Part shown: positions 57,467 to 64,000 of the stretch, piece after piece | Numbering within the stretch: the first letter of the stretch is position 1 | Layout of the letters: each line of letters begins with the position of its first letter | Assembly: GCA_023715865.1 (NCBI GenBank) | Contig: JAMBOW010000002.1 | Coordinates: 620,001-684,000, forward strand | DNA length: 64,000 nt | From: Neobacillus mesonae | GTDB lineage: Bacteria > Bacillota > Bacilli > Paenibacillales > Paenibacillaceae | Direction of reading: 5' to 3' | Notes under the pieces: model-generated | The model's database searches: none | Told to the model about the DNA's origin: nothing | Seen by the model: only the letters and a program-made list of their open reading frames with translations | Position numbers and translations under genes: made by a program

Positions 57467-57784
57467 TTTTCCGTCCCAGGATTCGAACGCTTTAATCGCA
57501 GTCTTGCGGCGCTCACGTTGTCGCTTATACTCCCTTCTTTCCTCTTCTAACTCATAAAGTGATTCCACGGCGTACGTTGCTATGAGGATAAAGTTTACGT
57601 TTTCATGGTTGTACACTCCGTCAGGACGCGACCTATATTGCCCTGTGTATACGCGCTTAAACCCGAATCTCTTCCGTTTTACATACAATTTGACTACGAC
57701 AATCTCATCGAGTATGTCCACGGCCTCATGGATACTAACGCGGAACTCCCGTCCGTCTGGCGCTGTTACCGGAAACTTCTTCAT
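57458..57784 (-). CDS. Hypothetical protein (108 aa)
   Basis: N-terminal beta part FPVTAPDGREFRVSIHEAVD, strand pattern VVKLYVKRKRFGFKRVYTGQ, and a basic helical C terminus (EEERREYKRQRERRKTAIK). It overlaps the next gene by 4 bases. No family recognised. Confidence 0.5.
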   Translation of the reverse strand: MKKFPVTAPDGREFRVSIHEAVDILDEIVVVKLYVKRKRFGFKRVYTGQYRSRPDGVYNHENVNFILIATYAVESLYELEEERREYKRQRERRKTAIKAFESWDGKIN

Positions 57785-57963
57785 TCGCCTTCCTCCTTAA
57801 TTAACGTAGCGCGGTAGGCACATTCGTTACCCATCTTTCCATCCGGTCTAAAATCACTGGCGTAATCTCCGTCGTTAAATTTCGCAACTGCCTCGTGTTC
57901 GTTATTAGCCTCGACATCAATCGTTCCCCATACCTCGCGACACACGTACAGTCTATATATCAT
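57781..57963 (-). CDS. Small hypothetical protein (60 aa)
   Basis: ATG 57963, ribosome site GGAG upstream inside the previous gene. YRLYVCREVWGTIDVEANNE and HEAVAKFNDGDYASDFRPDG: a small alpha/beta domain similar in pattern to the DpdA-like or DUF1508 small units, not assigned. Confidence 0.45.
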   Translation of the reverse strand: MIYRLYVCREVWGTIDVEANNEHEAVAKFNDGDYASDFRPDGKMGNECAYRATLIKEEGE

Positions 57964-58151
57964 AGATAGCGCTCCTCCCATGCGATATCACGCGCTTGTG
58001 CGTTCTCAAACACATACGCTTGATCTCCGAAATTTCGTGTAGCCCATGCGCTGGCTTGCGCTCTTGATTCCGCGTGAACAATCTCGACGACCTTGTTTGC
58101 AACGTAGATTACGAATGTGTTCGGTGCCATCGGTTTACCTACTCGTACCAT
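57960..58151 (-). CDS. Small hypothetical protein (63 aa)
   Basis: NTFVIYVANKVVEIVHAESR then AQASAWATRNFGDQAYVFEN suggests the same small alpha/beta shape as its downstream neighbour (strand, then EA.A.AkF). The pair may be a tandem duplication. Start ATG 58151 with AAAGGAG 8 bases upstream. Confidence 0.5.
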   Translation of the reverse strand: MVRVGKPMAPNTFVIYVANKVVEIVHAESRAQASAWATRNFGDQAYVFENAQARDIAWEERYL

Positions 58152-58219
58152 TTTACCGTCTCCTTTACGTTAAATTAGCGCCTTACTCGCCGACCCTTCC
58201 GTTAACCCTACCGCACGCC

Positions 58220-58573
58220 TTAAGCGCCTATTTTCACGGTAATTTCCGGTAATTTCGCTGCGTTAATCGCGTCGACTAAGCGTTCGGTCTCAGCGGACAA
58301 TGACGCCATCAATTCGGTTAGCGTCGTCGCGTTCGATAAGGCGGCCGACTTCATGCGGACACGGTCGAGCGCTGCGGTTAGGCCGGTTGAGGTGAGCGGG
58401 TAGTAGCCCGCGTCGTCCCAGCGTTCTTTAGGTTCCGGTAGCGTCGCGTGATCCTCCGGTTTGTAGCCGGGCGCTTTCGTTGGATCGCTTAATTTGCGTT
58501 GTTTGACGATGAATTGCGAGCTGTCTGCGACTAGGCGGAAATTTTCGTTTAGCTGTACGTTTAACTTCGACAT
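58220..58573 (-). CDS. DUF5405-like early phage protein (117 aa)
   Basis: NVQLNENFRLVADSSQFIVK followed by YYPLTSTGLTAALDRVRMKS and TELMASLSAETERLVDAINA: beta start, then helices, as in DUF5405 early phage proteins. Function unknown. Confidence 0.6.
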   Translation of the reverse strand: MSKLNVQLNENFRLVADSSQFIVKQRKLSDPTKAPGYKPEDHATLPEPKERWDDAGYYPLTSTGLTAALDRVRMKSAALSNATTLTELMASLSAETERLVDAINAAKLPEITVKIGA

Positions 58574-58574
58574 A

Positions 58575-58757
58575 TTACTCGTCCCCTTTCGGATAATGTA
58601 TAACGACTCGGCCGTCTAGCATACGTATGCGGATGATACGTTGCTTTCCGCAGCGACAACTCTGAAACCGGATAGTTTCGTATAGCGTTATTTCTGCGCT
58701 GAGCGGTTCCTCTTCGAATTTGTGTACGTGAGGCTTACGCCTAAATAGCGAGAACAT
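58575..58757 (-). CDS. Small Cys-containing basic protein (60 aa)
   Basis: SLFRRKPHVHKFEEEPLSAE then FQSCRCGKQRIIRIRMLDGR; one Cys-x-Cys and a His-x-His suggest metal binding. It is the first gene of this stretch and follows the partial repeat copy C. No family recognised. Confidence 0.5.
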   Translation of the reverse strand: MFSLFRRKPHVHKFEEEPLSAEITLYETIRFQSCRCGKQRIIRIRMLDGRVVIHYPKGDE

Positions 58758-59023
58758 TTACGCGACCTCCTCCGTTATTTAGTAGCGTTTCTTATTAGCT
58801 CGTGATTCGCTACGCTCATTCTCGCCGTCACTATCGTTCCGATGTATCTATTTATACGCGTTATTAGATATTTAGATATAGACAAGCGCGCTAGGAATGA
58901 GGTACGAATGACGACGTGCAATGTTTTATCTTGTTAAATATGGTTCTAGTTAAAAGATGGTTATAGTTAGTGCCACGGTGACCAAGTTGGTAAACACCAT
59001 GTCGGTGTAACTATACATGGACT
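58758..59023. other. Intergenic region without a clear gene
   Basis: About 265 bases. It holds a partial copy of the repeated leader (about 58872-58891), and near 58966-59020 a tRNA-like fragment (GGTGACCAAGTTGGTAAACACC) plus hairpin CCATGT/ACATGG (58997-59020). No complete tRNA can be folded. Confidence 0.4.
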
Positions 59024-59419
59024 TTATTTGTGTTTATAATTCCCTCTCATACGTTCCGTCTTTGCTCGATTACATATTGGGTTGTATGTTTTTATCGCGA
59101 AGGCTTCATATATCTCTTGATCGCATATGTCTTGGACGAAAAAGCCTCTAACATATAAAGCATCTCCTACATACTCTCGTGTTGATCGTTCATTACCGAG
59201 CAGATGTACTGTAACGCGTTGGTTCAAGTTTATCGAACGCCCAATATAAAATGGACCTGCCTCGTTACAAAGAAAATACACACCTTCAGATTTCCAAGGC
59301 AGATGAGGTTGTAAAATATCGTAATACTTATCTGTCTTGCTTCTACTATTTCCCGCCGGTTCTTCCTCACCTATGACTGAGAAATCAAAGTCAAAACTCG
59401 GTAACTCAATGTTTATCAC
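59024..59419 (-). CDS. GIY-YIG family nuclease-like protein
   Basis: 131 residues. EGVYFLCNEAGPFYIGRSIN (GIY-YIG, here GVY...FYIG), NLNQRVTVHLLGNE, the Glu in QEIYEAFAIKTYNPICNRAK. The core is short, and no extra DNA-binding domain is visible. AT-rich relative to neighbours. It may be a free-standing homing-type nuclease or repair nuclease. Confidence 0.7.
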   Translation of the reverse strand: MINIELPSFDFDFSVIGEEEPAGNSRSKTDKYYDILQPHLPWKSEGVYFLCNEAGPFYIGRSINLNQRVTVHLLGNERSTREYVGDALYVRGFFVQDICDQEIYEAFAIKTYNPICNRAKTERMRGNYKHK

Positions 59420-59844
59420 GATGCTTCCTCCTTTATTGTTTCAGGCTCAGATTCAAAGATAGTTAACTGACTTATAGGTAGCACAGTGTAGCGAGTACTC
59501 TCCCATCTTCCGTTATTCTCGTCGCGCTTTCTCAAAGTTTGAATTACCGGGCGGCCTCGCCACCTATACGCTGCTAAATTCTTTACGTACTTATTCGCCG
59601 TCTGACGGTTGACTCCGAGGTACTTCGCGATCTGATCCTGCGTAGGGTAACAGTTACCTTGCGCGTCCATAAACGAAGCGATAACGCAAAGTGTCGTCCA
59701 GTTTTGCGCTCCCATATCCGCAATGAGTCCGGCTTTAGTGGCATCGACGTACATCTTAACGAATATGCGCGTTTCGGTTGCGCCTGACGTTACGGAGTAT
59801 TCCGTTTGGGACTCTACGCTGACGAGGCGTTGTTGGTCGGTCAT
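59416..59844 (-). CDS. Winged-helix phage protein (142 aa)
   Basis: FVKMYVDATKAGLIADMGAQ, NWTTLCVIASFMDAQGNCYP, TQDQIAKYLGVNRQTANKYV form the RepL/replication-initiation type helix-turn-helix; then an RYTVLPISQLTIFE strand pair. Likely an early regulator or replication initiator-like gene. Confidence 0.65.
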   Translation of the reverse strand: MTDQQRLVSVESQTEYSVTSGATETRIFVKMYVDATKAGLIADMGAQNWTTLCVIASFMDAQGNCYPTQDQIAKYLGVNRQTANKYVKNLAAYRWRGRPVIQTLRKRDENNGRWESTRYTVLPISQLTIFESEPETIKEEAS

Positions 59845-60266
59845 GCTGCGTCCTCCTTTAAAAGCACGCGTGTTAAATCAGCGTAGTCGTCAAAGTAAAG
59901 CGGTATATAATTCGGACGCATACCGGACCGGCTGTGCTCTCTCGTTAGATATAGGGTTAACTTCCTCGAATGGTGCAACTCTCCAATATGAAGGTACGCT
60001 ACTCTTCTACTTACCGGCTCAACCACCGCGAAAATGTCGATATCTTTCGGAGAGTATTTCCGGTCTTTAGCGGATGGTCTACGAATATCTACCGACACCT
60101 TCACCCCGTCAGATACACCACATTTAACCTGTATTCTCTTTCCATGTGCCGAAAGGTCGCGTGTTGTACCGGATAGTACAGGAACATCTACGTCATACCC
60201 CTGTTGCAACATGTCGAAGATAACTAAGTGTTCCGCACCAGTTCCCTTAAGTGCTCTGTTATTCAC
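59841..60266 (-). CDS. PD-(D/E)XK endonuclease, second copy type, behind P4
   Basis: 141 residues. GTGAEHLVIFDMLQQGYDVD, TRDLSAHGKRIQVKCGVSDG: Glu near the start, Asp, and Q-V-K as in the 47.1 kb protein; then YSPKDIDIFAVVEPVSRRVA. It is the first gene after the integrase terminator and repeat P4. Confidence 0.7.
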   Translation of the reverse strand: MNNRALKGTGAEHLVIFDMLQQGYDVDVPVLSGTTRDLSAHGKRIQVKCGVSDGVKVSVDIRRPSAKDRKYSPKDIDIFAVVEPVSRRVAYLHIGELHHSRKLTLYLTREHSRSGMRPNYIPLYFDDYADLTRVLLKEDAA

Positions 60267-60287
60267 CTCGCATCCTCCTTCTGTTTT

Positions 60288-60340
60288 CGTCCTACGTATA
60301 CCTAACAGATCTCAATTCAAATCGGCACACTTTTCGAAAA
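60288..60340 (-). promoter_or_regulatory. Promoter-like repeat P4
   Basis: Minus-strand CGAAAAGTGTGCCGATTTGA ... CTGTTAGGTATACGTAGGA, matching P1-P3. It lies directly after the integrase terminator, and the next gene starts about 24 bases beyond its downstream box. Confidence 0.7.
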
Positions 60341-60372
60341 AAATAACGCCCACCTCCGAAGAGATGGGCGTT
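60335..60372 (-). terminator. Terminator of the integrase gene
   Basis: AACGCCCATCTC-TTCG-GAGGTGGGCGTT (60372-60345, one mismatch) followed by ATTTTTTTC. Strong stem with UUCG loop. It insulates the P4 gene set from the integrase. Confidence 0.85.
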
Positions 60373-60381
60373 TGTCATTCG

Positions 60382-61332
60382 TTATATTTTCGTTGCGCGT
60401 TTCGTTGTGTTAACGAGCTTATTCAGCGGACTTGCTTTCGCGTGTTCTTCCTTCAAATCGTCATCGATAAGATTTACGTATCGACGCGTCATTTCCATGC
60501 TCGTATGGCCGAGCGTTTTCTGCAGCGCAAAACTATTCGCACCGCCGCGTAAGAACTCGATTGAGAAGGCGTGGCGTAAGTCGTACGGCCGTATATGGAC
60601 GCCGATCCGTTTCGTATACATTTCGATGCGGTCGCCCCACGTATTGCGGTTCAACGGCTTCCCTTCGTACGTACAGAATATCGGAACGTCATCGCCCCAA
60701 TCTTTCGGGCGTACCGCAAGTAACTTTTTGATTTGCGTTACAGTCACATCCGTTATATGGAGCGTCCTGGATACGCGCGTCTTCGCTACAGTCGGCGGCA
60801 CATATATCTCGTAGGATAGTCCGTTAAAGTCCATCGGAACGAGCGATAGGGCTTCCTTCGGACGTATACCGCAATCAAGCGTAAGTAACATTAACGTATA
60901 ATCACGCAAGCCCGTAAACGTACGCTGATCCGGTTGCGCGAGTAATTGCTTCAATACTTCCGTATCAATTTTAACCGCGCGCCCCTCGTCTTTCTTCTTC
61001 TTAATATTCTTGATCGGATTAACGTTAAGGTAGCCGTTATCGACGCACCAATTCAGATATGTGCGCAAGTATACCAGCCGATTATTATACGTTGCCGGCT
61101 TGATATCCTCCGACAAATACGCGTATAACGTTGCCTTAAGCGCGTCATCCGATTCCCATGCGTCAGGATTGCGCGTAAAGAATTGGCGCACATGGCGGTT
61201 GTAGTCCGTATAGGTCTGCTCGGCAATGCCCTGCGCTTTCTTCCACGTAAGGAATCCGCCCAGCGCTTCGAGCCATGACCTCCGATAGTTGTAATCCGCT
61301 AGATCATCGGATAGTTTCGTAATTCTCGCCAT
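60382..61332 (-). CDS. int: Tyrosine-type site-specific integrase
   Basis: 316 residues. SAM-like N-terminal domain (AQGIAEQTYTDYNRHVRQFF). Catalytic domain: Arg157 in DCGIRPKEALSL, YDLRHAFS near 250-257 (Arg253), LGHTSMEMTRRYVNL near 274-288 (His276, Tyr285). The HxxR box reads YDLR, a common variant. It inserts the phage at tRNA-Leu, whose remnant lies about 100 bases upstream. Confidence 0.95.
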   Translation of the reverse strand: MARITKLSDDLADYNYRRSWLEALGGFLTWKKAQGIAEQTYTDYNRHVRQFFTRNPDAWESDDALKATLYAYLSEDIKPATYNNRLVYLRTYLNWCVDNGYLNVNPIKNIKKKKDEGRAVKIDTEVLKQLLAQPDQRTFTGLRDYTLMLLTLDCGIRPKEALSLVPMDFNGLSYEIYVPPTVAKTRVSRTLHITDVTVTQIKKLLAVRPKDWGDDVPIFCTYEGKPLNRNTWGDRIEMYTKRIGVHIRPYDLRHAFSIEFLRGGANSFALQKTLGHTSMEMTRRYVNLIDDDLKEEHAKASPLNKLVNTTKRATKI

Positions 61333-61433
61333 AAACGCAAAAAGACTCCTTTCCGTGTAAAATATCGGAAGGAGTTATCGTTAGGACTTCGTATAAATTT
61401 CCGTAAATCGACCGCAAAATAGCACAATTTTGA

Positions 61434-61479
61434 CGCAGGATTTTAAGTCCTGTGCGTCTGCCAATTCCGCCACCCCGGC
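61434..61479 (-). tRNA. Truncated tRNA-Leu(TAA): right attachment junction
   Basis: From 61479 to 61434 the minus strand reads as the 5' 46 bases of a tRNA-Leu: GCCGGGGTGGCGGAATTGGC, then AGACGCACAGGACTTAAAATCCTGCG, with D arm and anticodon loop (TAA). After CCTGCG the sequence leaves the tRNA (TCAAAATTGTGC) and no variable arm or T arm follows. The tRNA 5' half is on the host side, so this is a prophage-host junction. Confidence 0.8.
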
Positions 61480-61573
61480 GTAATCACCTGATTTTTTCTT
61501 TCCAAAAATCCGGTATTTATTATTATATATGAACAGTCACCATTTGACAAGCTTTGCATTTGTCGATGTGCAA

Positions 61574-61606
61574 AAAAACATAAAAAGCCCATCCCATTAA
61601 AGATGG
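61574..61606 (-). terminator. Terminator of the host lipoprotein gene
   Basis: CCATC/GATGG (61589-61606) around an 8-base loop; on the minus strand GCTTTTTATGTTTTTTT follows. It lies between the host lipoprotein gene and the prophage junction. Confidence 0.65.
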
Positions 61607-61638
61607 ACTATAGTCGTTAAATCGTTAAAAGACTATTC

Positions 61639-62013
61639 TTAATCTATACGCACCGCTTTATAAAGCTCGTTCCCATGTTCAACGAGGATAACTTCTTGAT
61701 CATCCGCATCCTTTAATCGGTAAACAGCTGAACCTTCTTTTAAATAATTACTTACTCCGTCCTGATATTCTTGCTGTTCTGCAGAAGATTGAGTTGCAGT
61801 TACCTTCCCAAGCTCCTCACTTGCGAGCTTTTTCGGTAAAGAATCGTTCGTAATAATCTTAAACATACTGCCGTTCCCCCAAATGATAAACGGATAAGAA
61901 GCCGTCTGCTCCTCAGCATTTACATTTGGTTTAGCCGGCTTGGGCTCGGATGCGCAGGCAGCGGTAGATAATAGGCATAAGGCCACGATAGATATTTTAA
62001 GTAGTTTTGTCAT
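61639..62013 (-). CDS. Host lipoprotein
   Basis: 124 residues. Signal ISIVALCLLSTAAC with lipobox LSTAAC (Cys about 19), then ASEPKPAKPN and a folded domain (SYPFIIWGNGSMFKIITNDS ... VILVEHGNELYKAVRI). It is exported and lipid-anchored. AT-rich host codon use. Family not recognised. Confidence 0.75.
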   Translation of the reverse strand: MTKLLKISIVALCLLSTAACASEPKPAKPNVNAEEQTASYPFIIWGNGSMFKIITNDSLPKKLASEELGKVTATQSSAEQQEYQDGVSNYLKEGSAVYRLKDADDQEVILVEHGNELYKAVRID

Positions 62014-62112
62014 GTCAACATCTGCTCCTTCTAAGCTGTCTGACTCACTTTATTATGAAAGCAGATTGCTTATACACTGAACGAAAGACTAGGCTTTTAT
62101 TTAGAGCACGAC

Positions 62113-62229
62113 TTATTCTTCTTTATAGGGCTGCTTCCTACTTGCCATTCTCATCCACCAAGCAACTCCGCCAATACACGCAGCAATGATCACAGCAAAT
62201 ATAACAATATACCATCCATGAATATTCAT
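62113..62229 (-). CDS. Small host membrane protein (38 aa)
   Basis: ATG 62229 with GGAGG 8 bases upstream: MNIHGWYIVIFAVIIAACIG then WWMRMASRKQPYKEE. One membrane helix with basic tail. No family recognised. Confidence 0.55.
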   Translation of the reverse strand: MNIHGWYIVIFAVIIAACIGGVAWWMRMASRKQPYKEE

Positions 62230-62496
62230 TGTTCATTCCTCCTCTTATCGTTATACCCACTTTTTACGTTAAATTAAACTTGTCCACTAAGACCCTATAT
62301 TATCCCTAATGTTTAAGCTTCAAGGAATTGGTTTATTTAATATTAAGATAATTGGTTTTTTGTAGAAATTTTGGACTAGTTCTGATAGACTATTCATATA
62401 AATGAAAGTAAATTGCATGTGAATAAACAACCAGTTTAGGAATGTAATAAGACCTGTATATGTATAAATTATTTTTTGCATAGGGAGAATAGGCTT

Positions 62497-62715
62497 ATGA
62501 ACAAAGAAGCGATCATTGCAATGAAACGTAATCAACAGATAATGGTTAAAAGCAAAAACGGAGAAACAATGACTGGATTCCCAGTATCTACAGATAATTC
62601 ATCCCGTCTTGGCTTGCGCACTTCCCATGGGTCAGTTTGGATCCCTTATGAGGAAGTAGAACAAGTCACTCGGATCATCAGTATGCGTCGTTCCGGAAGA
62701 ATTGCTTGTATATAA
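62497..62715 (+). CDS. Small host protein (72 aa)
   Basis: ATG 62497 with GGGAG upstream. NKEAIIAMKRNQQIMVKSKN, TMTGFPVSTDNSSRLGLRTS, VWIPYEEVEQVTRI: a small beta-barrel (Sm/SH3-like) pattern. Function not recognised. Confidence 0.55.
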   Translation: MNKEAIIAMKRNQQIMVKSKNGETMTGFPVSTDNSSRLGLRTSHGSVWIPYEEVEQVTRIISMRRSGRIACI

Positions 62716-62799
62716 TAAATTAGAAATGTATATCATACTGATTTAGCTGGGGCATACGATCATGCTCTGGCTATTTTAATTTTCAGGAGGAAACTTGCC

Positions 62800-63018
62800 T
62801 TGAACATGCCTAAGCTTCTGATCTTTGCTGGCATTGTCTTAATTATAGCCGGCCTGATCTGGATGGGAATCGGAAGATTTATTCAACTGGGCCGATTACC
62901 CGGAGATATCTACGTAGACAAAGGAAACTTCAAATTTTATTTTCCTATTGTCACCTGCATCGTCATCAGCGTCATTCTTTCGATCATTTCCTGGATTGTC
63001 CGTCATTTCATGAAATAA
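62800..63018 (+). CDS. DUF2905 family membrane protein
   Basis: 72 residues from TTG 62800 (AGGAGG 9 bases upstream). LIFAGIVLIIAGLIWMGIGR, IQLGRLPGDIYVDKGNFKFY, FPIVTCIVISVILSIISWIV: the DUF2905 two-helix pattern with GRLPGDI. Function unknown. Confidence 0.8.
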   Translation: MNMPKLLIFAGIVLIIAGLIWMGIGRFIQLGRLPGDIYVDKGNFKFYFPIVTCIVISVILSIISWIVRHFMK

Positions 63019-63033
63019 TTCTCAGGCGGATGA

Positions 63034-63318
63034 TTAATATTTGGTCCAGTAATCTATTTGATCAGACGATGTCGATACCTGGCGGACCTGTTTCTCTGCA
63101 TCCTGCTCCCATCCTTCAAGAATGACAATATGCTCGGTGGAGGATTTATCCTGCCATGCAATCATCCCTTGCTTCTCTAATTCCTGAAGCGCCTTTCGAA
63201 TTCCGCTTTCTGTTCTTCCCGTCTTGATTACGAGTTCAGATAAATGCGGCATTCTCCTCCGCTGTCCACCAAAGTTATATAAAATCCGCAGCAATTTGCG
63301 TTCAAAATCAGGCAGCAT
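63034..63318 (-). CDS. Winged-helix protein, second gene of an SOS-type operon
   Basis: 94 residues from ATG 63318 (AGGAG 9 bases upstream). LPDFERKLLRILYNFGGQRR, LSELVIKTGRTESGIRKALQ, ELEKQGMIAWQDKS: a winged helix. It follows the 67-residue gene behind a LexA-box promoter, so it is probably induced by DNA damage. Family not assigned. Confidence 0.65.
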   Translation of the reverse strand: MLPDFERKLLRILYNFGGQRRRMPHLSELVIKTGRTESGIRKALQELEKQGMIAWQDKSSTEHIVILEGWEQDAEKQVRQVSTSSDQIDYWTKY

Positions 63319-63332
63319 TGCTTCCAACTCCT

Positions 63333-63536
63333 TTAAGCTGTGATAGACGTTCTTAACGGACGCCAAGCCAGCACATTTTCCTCATTAAACGTTCTTCTTG
63401 CTCCTGAACGAAGACAAGTAGCATATATTTTCCCCTGCCAAATCCGATGAATTTCAATGTTTCGCTGTGTTACCTGGCCAGACCGATCCAAATAGACAAT
63501 CTCGACTACTCTACCTATATATTTTCGCGGCATCAT
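63333..63536 (-). CDS. Small SOS-controlled protein (67 aa)
   Basis: MPRKYIGRVVEIVYLDRSGQ, NIEIHRIWQGKIYATCLRSG, ARRTFNEENVLAWRP: a small beta domain of WYL-like pattern (I.IYaT..R.G..RtF...nilaw). RBS GGAG 6 bases before ATG 63536. First gene behind the LexA-box promoter. Confidence 0.65.
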   Translation of the reverse strand: MMPRKYIGRVVEIVYLDRSGQVTQRNIEIHRIWQGKIYATCLRSGARRTFNEENVLAWRPLRTSITA

Positions 63537-63570
63537 TTCTCACTCCAAATAGGAACGTTTGTTTGTATTT

Positions 63571-63600
63571 ATTATATAAGAACATACGTTCTTTTATCAA
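63571..63600 (-). promoter_or_regulatory. Host promoter with embedded LexA box
   Basis: Minus-strand TTGATA (63600-63595), 18 bases, TATAAT (63576-63571). The spacer contains AGAACGTATGTTCT (63592-63579), a perfect LexA palindrome. A degenerate second site GAACGTTTGTTT is at 63553-63564. This is a standard SOS-repressed promoter. Confidence 0.85.
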
Positions 63601-63749
63601 TAGAAATTATTTCATTTCCAATAAATAGCTCCAACAATGATCACAGAAATAAAGATTATGAATTACATTTCTCTCTGTTTAATTGTGGCCAATCCGTTTA
63701 ATTACAAACTAGCGATAGATTATAAATAAATTTAAATAGGAGTGATTAT

Positions 63750-64000
63750 ATGTTCCGTCATCAGAAAGAATTGCAATTCGAAGTCAAAGTAGATCGTCCA
63801 GATCCCGCATTCGCACGTCAGGTACAAGAAGTGCTTGGAGGACAGTTTGGAGAAATGACAGTCATGATGCAGTATTTATTCCAAGGCTTTAACTGCCGGG
63901 GTGAGGAAAAATATAAAGATATGCTGATGGATATTGGTACTGAAGAGATTGGTCATGTGGAGATGCTCTGTGCAATGATCAGCCAGTTACTCGACGGGGC
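63750..64000 (+). CDS. Manganese catalase, N-terminal part
   Basis: Starts ATG 63750 behind AGGAGTG and runs off the window. FARQVQEVLGGQFGEMTVMM (first Glu), QYLFQGFNCRGEEKYKDMLM, DIGTEEIGHVEMLCAMISQL (Glu and His ligands) define the di-manganese catalase fold. It breaks down hydrogen peroxide, often on the spore coat or in cytosol of Bacillales. Confidence 0.9.
   Translation, partial: MFRHQKELQFEVKVDRPDPAFARQVQEVLGGQFGEMTVMMQYLFQGFNCRGEEKYKDMLMDIGTEEIGHVEMLCAMISQLLDG

Noticed and set aside
58966..59020. A second tRNA-like fragment with a D-loop-like AAGTTGGTAAA
   Set aside because: No T arm or acceptor pairing; only a simple hairpin is supported.
1..64000. CRISPR array
   Set aside because: No regularly spaced direct repeats of 23-40 bases with unique spacers were seen; the only phased array (53992-54067) is made of 11-bp palindromes.

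Overview
The window is almost entirely a temperate tailed phage (prophage) in a low-GC Gram-positive chromosome, most likely Bacillales and perhaps Paenibacillaceae. Reasons: PBSX/XkdK-type contractile tail genes, a holin plus Amidase_3 endolysin with a copper-amine-oxidase-like domain (frequent in Paenibacillus), Bacillus-type GAAC-N4-GTTC LexA boxes, and strong GGAGG ribosome binding sites. The phage part is GC-richer than the AT-rich host flank. Bases 1 to about 61.43 kb are phage and its left end lies outside the window. The right junction is a truncated tRNA-Leu(TAA) at 61434-61479; bases 61.5-64 kb are host. || Layout, mostly minus strand, read from high to low coordinates. Integrase (60.4-61.3 kb). 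Early small genes with free-standing nucleases and Ea22/ABA-sandwich proteins (55-60 kb). Replication core: DnaC-like loader, an array of four phased 11-bp palindromes, DnaB-like helicase, XRE repressor with twin operators, Toprim primase, a sigma-like factor, an SSB-like protein, a family A DNA polymerase split into two genes, a Cas4-like nuclease and RuvC (41-55 kb). Nucleotide supply: NrdI/NrdE/NrdF, PhoH, a MazG-like enzyme, ThyX and a dNMP kinase (31-41 kb). DNA methyltransferase, a region-4 regulator, ATP-dependent DNA ligase and a RepL-like protein (25.7-31 kb). Packaging, head and tail (4-25 kb), with a plus-strand serine recombinase between the terminase genes and a deacetylase/knob protein inside the head operon. 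Lysis (2-4 kb). A separate leftward module of pilin-like membrane proteins behind its own XRE regulator (1-1.97 kb). || How it may work. Two XRE repressors and a LexA box near the helicase suggest SOS-linked induction. The replication and nucleotide genes make DNA. A roughly 50-bp motif repeated four times upstream of minus-strand genes, including the sigma-like gene itself, looks like a phage-specific promoter class. The late genes form a PBSX-like contractile virion with a tail assembly chaperone made by -1 frameshifting. || Most notable: the four-copy promoter-like motif with a candidate cognate sigma factor; the phased palindrome array (candidate origin); the split DNA polymerase; a large terminase whose only well-placed start codon is ATC; the pilin-like module next to lysis; and a family of beta-bead paralogues. 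All functional calls come from reading the sequence; no database search was run.
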